Source: Halomonas daqiaonensis
Lineage (GTDB): Bacteria; Pseudomonadota; Gammaproteobacteria; Pseudomonadales; Halomonadaceae
Direction of reading: 5' to 3'
Assembly: GCF_900109725.1 (NCBI RefSeq)
Contig: NZ_FOBC01000008.1
Location: 1 to 64,000, forward strand
Length of the DNA: 64,000 nucleotides
The notes below the pieces were generated by a model. That model was given only the letters and a program-made list of their open reading frames with translations, was not told the DNA's origin and did not search any database. Of the stretch, positions 58,734 to 64,000 are shown in pieces (the first letter of the stretch is position 1; each line of letters starts with the position of its first letter). The position numbers and the translations under genes are program-made.

Positions 58734-59837
58734 TCAGAGGCGCATCGGCATGACGACGTACATGGCGTCGCCACCACCAGGCTCTTCCATCAGTGCACTG
58801 CTGTTGGGATCGGCCAGGGTCATCTGCATCCGATCCTCGTCCAGCACACCGAGCACGTCGACGAGATAGCCGACATTAAAGCCAATTTCCATCGCCGGCC
58901 CGCTGTACTCGATGGCGACGTTTTCCTCGGCCTCTTCCTGCTCGGGATTGTTGGCCATAACACGCAGATTGCCTTCCTCGAGATTCAAGCGCACGCCACG
59001 GTACTTCTCGTTGGAAAGGATGGCTGTGCGGGACAGCACCTGGCGCAGCTCGGCACGGTCAGCAATGAAGACCTTGTCGCCGCCGCGAGGTACTACCCTC
59101 TCATAGTCAGGAAACTTGCCGTCGACCAGCTTGGACGTGAAGGTAAAATCACCGGTATGGGCCCGCACATGACTGGCCCCGAGGGTCAGACTCACCGGCT
59201 CATCACCGTCATCAAGCAGGCGCACCAGTTCCAGGACTCCCTTTCTCGGCATTATCAACTTCTGGGAAGGCTCCACCTGGATCTCAGCCGGACGCGAGCA
59301 CACGGCCAGGCGATGGCCGTCGGTAGCCACGGTACGCACCAGGTTGTTACCCAACTCGAGCAGCATGCCATTGAGGTAATAACGGACGTCCTGCTGTGCC
59401 ATGGCGAAGGAGGTCGAATCAATCAGATGCTTGAGAGTGCCCCGTGGCAGGCTGAACTCCACGTTGCCCTGATCATCCTCTATGTTAGGGAACTCTGCCA
59501 CAGGCAGGGTCGAGAGGGTGAAGCGCGAACGACCACTGCGCAGTACGGCCCTCCCCTCCTCGAGGGAGAGCTGTATCTCGGACTGATCGGGTAGCGACTT
59601 GCAGATATCCATGAGCTTGCGGGCCGGCACGGTCGCCGATCCCTGCTCTTCCACCAGGATGGCGGCGGTACGACCGATCAACTCGACCTCCAGATCGGTG
59701 CCGGTGAGAGACACCTGATCCTGATCGACCTGGATCAGCACGTTGGAGAGTACCGGCAGGGTCTGGCGTCGCTCCACCACGCCGGCAACCAGCGTCAGCG
59801 GGCGCAGCAGCGCTTCTCGGGAGATGGAAAATTTCAT
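58734..59837 (-). CDS. dnaN: DNA polymerase III beta clamp
   Basis: 367 residues, three repeated clamp domains. It begins MKFSISREALLRPLTLVAGV and ends EEPGGGDAMYVVMPMRL, matching DnaN at both ends. The ring-shaped dimer tethers polymerase to DNA and binds many partners. Gap of 58 bp to recF and 61 bp from dnaA. Confidence 0.97.
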   Translation of the reverse strand: MKFSISREALLRPLTLVAGVVERRQTLPVLSNVLIQVDQDQVSLTGTDLEVELIGRTAAILVEEQGSATVPARKLMDICKSLPDQSEIQLSLEEGRAVLRSGRSRFTLSTLPVAEFPNIEDDQGNVEFSLPRGTLKHLIDSTSFAMAQQDVRYYLNGMLLELGNNLVRTVATDGHRLAVCSRPAEIQVEPSQKLIMPRKGVLELVRLLDDGDEPVSLTLGASHVRAHTGDFTFTSKLVDGKFPDYERVVPRGGDKVFIADRAELRQVLSRTAILSNEKYRGVRLNLEEGNLRVMANNPEQEEAEENVAIEYSGPAMEIGFNVGYLVDVLGVLDEDRMQMTLADPNSSALMEEPGGGDAMYVVMPMRL

Positions 59838-59898
59838 GTCGGCTCCACTACTTGTCCTGGTGGGATTGAGGCCGGCGACCCGACCGCTGGTATTCCGT

Positions 59899-61365
59899 TC
59901 AGCTGGTCAACAACCGCAGCAGATTCTTGTAGTCCTCGCGAATATCCGCGCTTTCCTCCTGCAACGCCTTCACCTTGCGGCAGGCGTGCAGCACCGTGGT
60001 GTGATCTCGACCACCGAAGGCATCTCCGATCTCCGGCAGGCTATGATTGGTCAGCTCCTTGGCCAAGGCCATAGCCACCTGCCGAGGCCTGGCCACCGAG
60101 CGGGAGCGACGCTTGGAAAGCAGGTCGGAAAGCTTGATCTTGTAGTACTCGGCAACGGTCCGCTGGATGTTATCCACACCGACCTGCTTGTCCTGAAGCG
60201 CCAGAAGATCCTTGAGGGACTCGCGGATGAAGTCCTGGGTGATCGTCTTGCCCATGAAGTGGGAGTCGGCGATCACCTTCTTCAGGGCACCTTCCAGCTC
60301 ACGCACGTTGGAGCGGATCTTCTGGGCAATGAAGAAGGCGGCGTCGTGAGGCAGATCGACATTGGCCTGATCGGCCTTCTTCATCAGGATCGCCACCCGA
60401 GTCTCCAGCTCCGGCGGCTCGATGGCCACCGTCAGTCCCCAACCGAAACGCGACTTCAGGCGCTCCTCAACCCCACTAATTTCCTTGGGATATCGATCCG
60501 ACGTGAGGATCATCTGCTGGCCGCCCTCGAGCAGCGCATTGAAGGTATGGAAGAACTCCTCCTGGGAGCGCTCCTTCCCGGCGAAGAACTGGATATCATC
60601 GATCAGCAGGGCATCGACGCTGCGATAGAAGCGCTTGAAATCGTTGATGGCATTGAGCTGAAGTGCCTTTACCATGTCGGCCACAAAGCGCTCGGAATGC
60701 AGATAGACCACCCGTGCATTCTCGCGTCGTGTCGCCAAGGCATTACCCACGGCATGCATCAGGTGGGTCTTGCCGAGGCCGACTCCCCCGTAGAGGAACA
60801 GCGGATTATAGGCGCCGCCGGGATTTTCGGATACCTGGCGGGAGGCGGCCCTGGCCAGCTGGTTGGACTTGCCCTCAACGAAGGTCTCGAAGGTAAAATT
60901 GGGGTTGAGGCCACTATTGTGCTTGAGGCTCCCTTCCACCTGCACCTGGCGCTCGCCGCCGCGTCGCTGACCACCACTCTCCTCGCGCAACTGATCGATC
61001 TCGCGCTCGTCACCGACTTCCCCGCGGGAAGAAGGCACTTGAACTGCCGGTGCTGCGGGGGTGCGCGCCGCCGAGACCGGATTACCCAGCTCACGAGGCT
61101 GGGGGTTAGGTGCTGCGCGGCGACTGCCGACGGTCAGCACCACCTTTGGTGGCTTGGCGGGCGAAAGCTCGCGCATCAACTCGCTGATTCGCTTGGCATA
61201 CTTGTCGCTGACCCAGTCACGCACGAAGCGATTCGGCGCAAGCAGGCATAACTGGTTGGACTCCCCTTCCTCCGCTTGCAGCGGGCGGATCCAGGTATTG
61301 AACTGCTGGGAGTTCAGTTCGTCCTGCAGGGTATCCAGACATTGTTGCCAGAGAGCCAGTGACAC
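59899..61365 (-). CDS. dnaA: Chromosomal replication initiator DnaA
   Basis: 488 residues. Domain I ([21 protein letters not shown]), a variable linker (about 80-150, rich in P, A, R and Q), the AAA+ domain with Walker A GGVGLGKT at 193-200 and Walker [10 protein letters not shown], and the DNA-binding domain with [15 protein letters not shown]. The start codon is GTG (61363-61365), as in many relatives. The promoter next to oriC overlaps a DnaA box, consistent with autoregulation. Confidence 0.97.
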   Translation of the reverse strand: MSLALWQQCLDTLQDELNSQQFNTWIRPLQAEEGESNQLCLLAPNRFVRDWVSDKYAKRISELMRELSPAKPPKVVLTVGSRRAAPNPQPRELGNPVSAARTPAAPAVQVPSSRGEVGDEREIDQLREESGGQRRGGERQVQVEGSLKHNSGLNPNFTFETFVEGKSNQLARAASRQVSENPGGAYNPLFLYGGVGLGKTHLMHAVGNALATRRENARVVYLHSERFVADMVKALQLNAINDFKRFYRSVDALLIDDIQFFAGKERSQEEFFHTFNALLEGGQQMILTSDRYPKEISGVEERLKSRFGWGLTVAIEPPELETRVAILMKKADQANVDLPHDAAFFIAQKIRSNVRELEGALKKVIADSHFMGKTITQDFIRESLKDLLALQDKQVGVDNIQRTVAEYYKIKLSDLLSKRRSRSVARPRQVAMALAKELTNHSLPEIGDAFGGRDHTTVLHACRKVKALQEESADIREDYKNLLRLLTS

Positions 61366-61746
61366 GCGACCTCACCATTGCATTGAAAACGACCGCCCAT
61401 TGTATCGTTCAGACAACGGGTTATCCACATGCCAGCACCACACGCCGTTCTGTGGAAAACCCCACTGCGACCCGCAAAGACTGTGGAGCTGCTGAGCCCG
61501 GAACCTACGGGTCAAGCCTGTTGTGTCAACAGTCGAGGCAGAAGATATTCACAACATCCCCATCTTGTCCACAGTAAAACGAGGCTAGTAGGTGACTGAT
61601 ACCAAAAGCTTATAGTGGATTGTTCACAATACATATCCCCATTAGTGATAACAGGGGTCACATCTCCCGCGATGATCACCAGGAGCGCCGGTAACCGGAC
61701 ACCCTCACCTCTCGCCCTGCCGGCAGCATGGGATCGCAAGGAAGAA
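61366..61746. other. Chromosomal replication origin oriC
   Basis: The dnaA-rpmH spacer has a cluster of DnaA boxes and near-boxes: TTATCCACA at 61421-61429, TGTGGAAAA at 61451-61459, TGTGGAGCT at 61482-61490, TATTCACAA at 61546-61554, TTGTCCACA at 61565-61573 and TTGTTCACA at 61620-61628. An AT-rich stretch (about 61540-61660) may be the unwinding element. The position between dnaA and rpmH is the origin in Pseudomonas and relatives. Confidence 0.88.
61399..61428 (-). promoter_or_regulatory. Candidate dnaA promoter
   Basis: On the minus strand TACAAT (61399-61404) is preceded 17 bp upstream by TGGATA, which lies inside the TTATCCACA DnaA box at 61421-61429. Binding of DnaA there would block the promoter. 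Confidence 0.5.
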
Positions 61747-61775
61747 TTGCACCGCGAGGCTGAAATCACTACAAT
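61747..61775 (+). promoter_or_regulatory. rpmH-rnpA promoter
   Basis: TTGCAC at 61747-61752 and TACAAT at 61770-61775 with a 17-bp spacer, a near-consensus sigma-70 promoter. The leader to the rpmH ATG would be about 90 bases. Confidence 0.8.
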
Positions 61776-61872
61776 TTCCGGTCTTGAACCGAATACACCC
61801 GGGTCCGCCAGCGGCATCCGGATGCCTCCTAATGATCCAATTGTTCCGAAAACCACGTGGGAATAACGAGTT

Positions 61873-62007
61873 ATGAAACGTACTTTTCAACCCAGCGTCC
61901 TCAAGCGCAAGCGCATGCATGGCTTTCGTGCACGCATGGCCACCAAGAACGGTCGTGCCGTACTGGCCCGCCGTCGTGCCAAGGGCCGCAAGCGCCTGAG
62001 CGCCTGA
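61873..62007 (+). CDS. rpmH: Ribosomal protein bL34
   Basis: 44 residues, the standard length: [18 protein letters not shown] at the start, then [26 protein letters not shown] (in two parts). It is a very basic protein of the 50S subunit. First gene of the rpmH-rnpA unit that leaves oriC to the right. Confidence 0.98.
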   Translation: MKRTFQPSVLKRKRMHGFRARMATKNGRAVLARRRAKGRKRLSA

Positions 62008-62020
62008 ACGCGGCCCTCGC

Positions 62021-62437
62021 GTGCCTAGTCAGGGCTATCCCCGGCAGTTGCGACTGCTGACCGCCGGGGATTATCGGCGTGTCTTCGAAACAGCTGTATT
62101 CAAGGTTCACGGCAAGGGGCTGATGGCCCTGGCCTCTCCCAATGGACGAGGCTATCCACGTCTTGGCCTGATCTTCAGCAAGAAGAATGTTCGCAGAGCC
62201 GTCGACCGGAACCGCCTCAAGCGCATCGTGCGCGAATCCATCCGGCTTCAGCAGCATCGTCTGCCCTCGGTGGATATCGTGGTGCTGGCAAGACGAGGAG
62301 TCCATGAACTGGACAATCCCACCGTGCATCGACAGCTCCACGGAATGTGGCGCCGCCTGGAAAAAGAAGCACGCAGGTCGTCCCCTGGGATGGACTTGCC
62401 CAGCCAGGAATCCGGCGACGCGGGCCGCGAACGATGA
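62021..62437 (+). CDS. rnpA: Ribonuclease P protein component
   Basis: 138 residues, start codon GTG. The RNR-type motif is clear in KKNVRRAVDRNRLKRIVRES near residues 53-72, and RLLTAGDYRRVFETAVFKVHG is the N-terminal part. It partners the RNase P RNA in trimming tRNA 5' ends. The C-terminal 20 residues (RSSPGMDLPSQESGDAGRER) are an ordinary variable tail. Only 13 bp after rpmH. Confidence 0.95.
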   Translation: MPSQGYPRQLRLLTAGDYRRVFETAVFKVHGKGLMALASPNGRGYPRLGLIFSKKNVRRAVDRNRLKRIVRESIRLQQHRLPSVDIVVLARRGVHELDNPTVHRQLHGMWRRLEKEARRSSPGMDLPSQESGDAGRER

Positions 62438-62638
62438 CCGGTACCTCAGCGTGCCAGTGCATCCCGGAGCCTGCATGAGCATCACTGCCATCTTCGCTGC
62501 GATCCACCATGCTGACGCTTCGAATGCAGCCAGCCTGCACGCGTTATCCAGCCTGCCCTCGGCAGGCTTTCGTGTATCTCGGGTGTGCGACCTGCGTTGC
62601 GCCATCGGAATGTTCACTCCCCATCGGGCAGACCCCTC
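62438..62638 (+). other. Spacer where yidD is expected
   Basis: In most relatives yidD overlaps or follows rnpA here. No frame in these 201 bp has the YidD signatures (CRFxPxCSxYA, GGxDPVP). One frame has CTRYPACPRQA, faintly like the first signature, without the rest. A hairpin lies at 62550-62568. Either yidD has been lost or decayed beyond recognition. Confidence 0.5.
62550..62570 (+). terminator. Hairpin between rnpA and yidC
   Basis: AGCCTGCC pairs perfectly with GGCAGGCT around a 3-base loop and is followed by TT and a few pyrimidines. It may end the rpmH-rnpA transcript and separate it from yidC. Confidence 0.55.
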
Positions 62639-64000
62639 ATGGACGTAAAACGACTTCTCCTCGTGATTCCCCTGGCGGTACTCGCCTACCTGTTGATCGT
62701 GCAGTGGAATCAGGACTACGGACAGGTGACCCCTGAGCCGCAAGCTCCCGCCATCTCGAGCAGTGCCTCGGAAGGGGCTAGCCAGGATCCGGCGTCGTCG
62801 GGTAGCGACGACCTCTCGGTACCCGCGACCGCAAGTTCGACGGACGACATGACCGGAGATATTCCCGGCGAAGCTGTTTCTCCGTCGGGTAGCCGTGATC
62901 TGGTGGCCGTCGTCACCGACGTGCTAGATGTACGCATCGACCCACAAGGCGGGGATATCGTCTATGCGGCGCTGCCCCAACACCGCTTCAGCCTCGATTC
63001 CGAACGACCCTATGTGCTGCTGTCCGACAGCGAGAGCCGAAGCTATGTAGCACGCTCCGGCCTTCAGCTCGAAGGACACGAGGGCCGCATCACCTTCACC
63101 CCCGAGACGACCGAGTACCGGCTGGGCGCGAACGATGAGCGTCTCGAGGTCGACCTGTCTGCCGAGGTGAATGGCGTCGACGTGATCAAGCGCTTCACCT
63201 TCGAGCGTGACAGCTACGCGGTGGACGTGAACTACTTCCTGGCCAACAACACCGAGGAGCCGGTCACGGCCCGCTTCATCGGCCAGCTGGCCCGCGACAA
63301 CAGCAGTGACCCCTCCAGCGGTCCGGCCCTGGGAATGCAGTCCTTCCTCGGCGCAGCCTACTCCACACCGGAAGATCGCTACCTGAAGGTCGACTTCGAG
63401 GAGATCCAGGAAGGCGCCTTCAACAACCGCGATGTCGAGGGTGGCTGGGTCGCCATCATCCAGCACTATTTCACCTCAGCCTGGGTCCCCGCCCAGAACC
63501 ACCAGAACCTGTTCTACGCCACTACCGATTCCCGTAACCGCAACGTGGCGGCCTTCGCCGGCCCCACCAGCAACGTGACTGCTAACGGCGAAGCTACGCT
63601 GGGTGCGACCCTCTACATGGGCCCCAAGATACAGGAGCGCCTCGAAGCCATAGCTCCCCACCTTGAGCTGACTGTGGACTTCGGCTGGCTGTGGTTCATC
63701 GCCAACCCGCTCTTCTGGCTGCTGGACCAGATCCACGACCTAATCGGCAACTGGGGCTGGTCCATCGTCCTGCTGACCCTACTGGTGAAACTGGCCCTGT
63801 GGCCGCTTTCCGCCAAGGCTTACAAGTCCATGGCCCGCATGCGCAAGCTGGGCCCGGAAATGCAGCGTCTCAAGGAGCAGTTCGGCGACGACCGCCAGAA
63901 GATGTCTCAGGAGATGATGAAGTTCTACCAGAAGGAGAAGATCAATCCTCTGGGCGGCTGCCTGCCTATCCTGGTGCAAATGCCGGTGTTCATCGCCCTC
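62639..64000 (+). CDS. yidC: Membrane protein insertase YidC, 5' part
   Basis: 454 codons are present and the gene continues past the window. It starts MDVKRLLLVIPLAVLAYLLI (first membrane helix), followed by a linker rich in S, D, E and P (about 25-85), the large periplasmic domain (about 90-345), and the second and third helical regions with LELTVDFGWLWFIANPLFWLL, GNWGWSIVLLTLLVKLALWPL, KAYKSMARMRKLGPEMQRLKE and NPLGGCLPILVQMPVFIAL. YidC inserts inner-membrane proteins alone or with SecYEG. A possible rnpA-independent start is suggested by the upstream hairpin. Confidence 0.96.
   Translation, partial: MDVKRLLLVIPLAVLAYLLIVQWNQDYGQVTPEPQAPAISSSASEGASQDPASSGSDDLSVPATASSTDDMTGDIPGEAVSPSGSRDLVAVVTDVLDVRIDPQGGDIVYAALPQHRFSLDSERPYVLLSDSESRSYVARSGLQLEGHEGRITFTPETTEYRLGANDERLEVDLSAEVNGVDVIKRFTFERDSYAVDVNYFLANNTEEPVTARFIGQLARDNSSDPSSGPALGMQSFLGAAYSTPEDRYLKVDFEEIQEGAFNNRDVEGGWVAIIQHYFTSAWVPAQNHQNLFYATTDSRNRNVAAFAGPTSNVTANGEATLGATLYMGPKIQERLEAIAPHLELTVDFGWLWFIANPLFWLLDQIHDLIGNWGWSIVLLTLLVKLALWPLSAKAYKSMARMRKLGPEMQRLKEQFGDDRQKMSQEMMKFYQKEKINPLGGCLPILVQMPVFIAL

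Noticed and set aside
61850-61860. CACGTG core just before rpmH as a sixth parS
   Set aside because: The flanks (ACCACGTGGGAA) do not match TGTTnCACGTGnAACA; only the central hexamer is shared.

Overview
This window is almost entirely chromosomal core sequence from a GC-rich gammaproteobacterium. Gene order and protein character best fit the Halomonadaceae or a close Oceanospirillales/Pseudomonadales relative: a divergent fpr/finR pair, gshB-tonB-algH-ruvX near pyrB, zapA-6S RNA-fau, and gyrB-recF-dnaN-dnaA facing rpmH-rnpA-yidC across oriC. The family assignment is an inference from order and sequence style; no database search was possible.

Layout. 1-9.7 kb: the 3' end of a PII gene, then fpr/finR, a host-attachment-family protein, VanZ-like and hemE, ribA, hemolysin III, and a minus-strand isoprenoid run xseB-ispA-dxs-djlA. 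10-19 kb is the accessory part. It holds serA, then an oxidised-purine module (8-oxoguanine deaminase, NCS2 permease, enoyl-CoA hydratase, IclR regulator, small secreted protein), then a decayed aromatic (gentisate-type) locus with a beheaded MarR gene, a 3' stub of a fumarylpyruvate/fumarylacetoacetate hydrolase, an intact maleylpyruvate/maleylacetoacetate isomerase, a gutted MFS pump and a flavin-monooxygenase fragment. 19-39 kb: pyrB, gshB-tonB-algH-ruvX, rsmE-cvfB-like, secB-rhodanese, gpmI-envC-ctpA, ygfB-pepP-ubiH-ubiI, zapA-ssrS-fau, ilvA and rpiA. 39-51 kb: a lipopolysaccharide inner-core locus (waaA, hldE, kdkA, waaF, hldD, several glycosyltransferases and an OpgB-like phosphoglycerol transferase) whose genes switch strand repeatedly and overlap. 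51-64 kb: glyQ-glyS-gmhB and the replication-origin region.

How it fits together. oriC lies between dnaA and rpmH and carries several DnaA boxes. Five perfect parS-type palindromes lie 3-7 kb from it on the gyrB side, two of them inside the recF coding sequence, so this region should be the loading zone for a chromosomal ParB (parA/parB are outside the window). The LPS locus makes ADP-heptose (hldE, gmhB, hldD), attaches Kdo (waaA), phosphorylates it (kdkA) and adds heptose and other sugars.

The most informative oddities are the gentisate-locus ruin, the parS sites used as codons in recF, two divergent genes whose start codons share one CATG, the absence of a recognisable yidD between rnpA and yidC, and a composite palindromic intergenic element near 24 kb. 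I did not find a convincing new defence, mobile or secretion system, a CRISPR array, a prophage or a tRNA gene.
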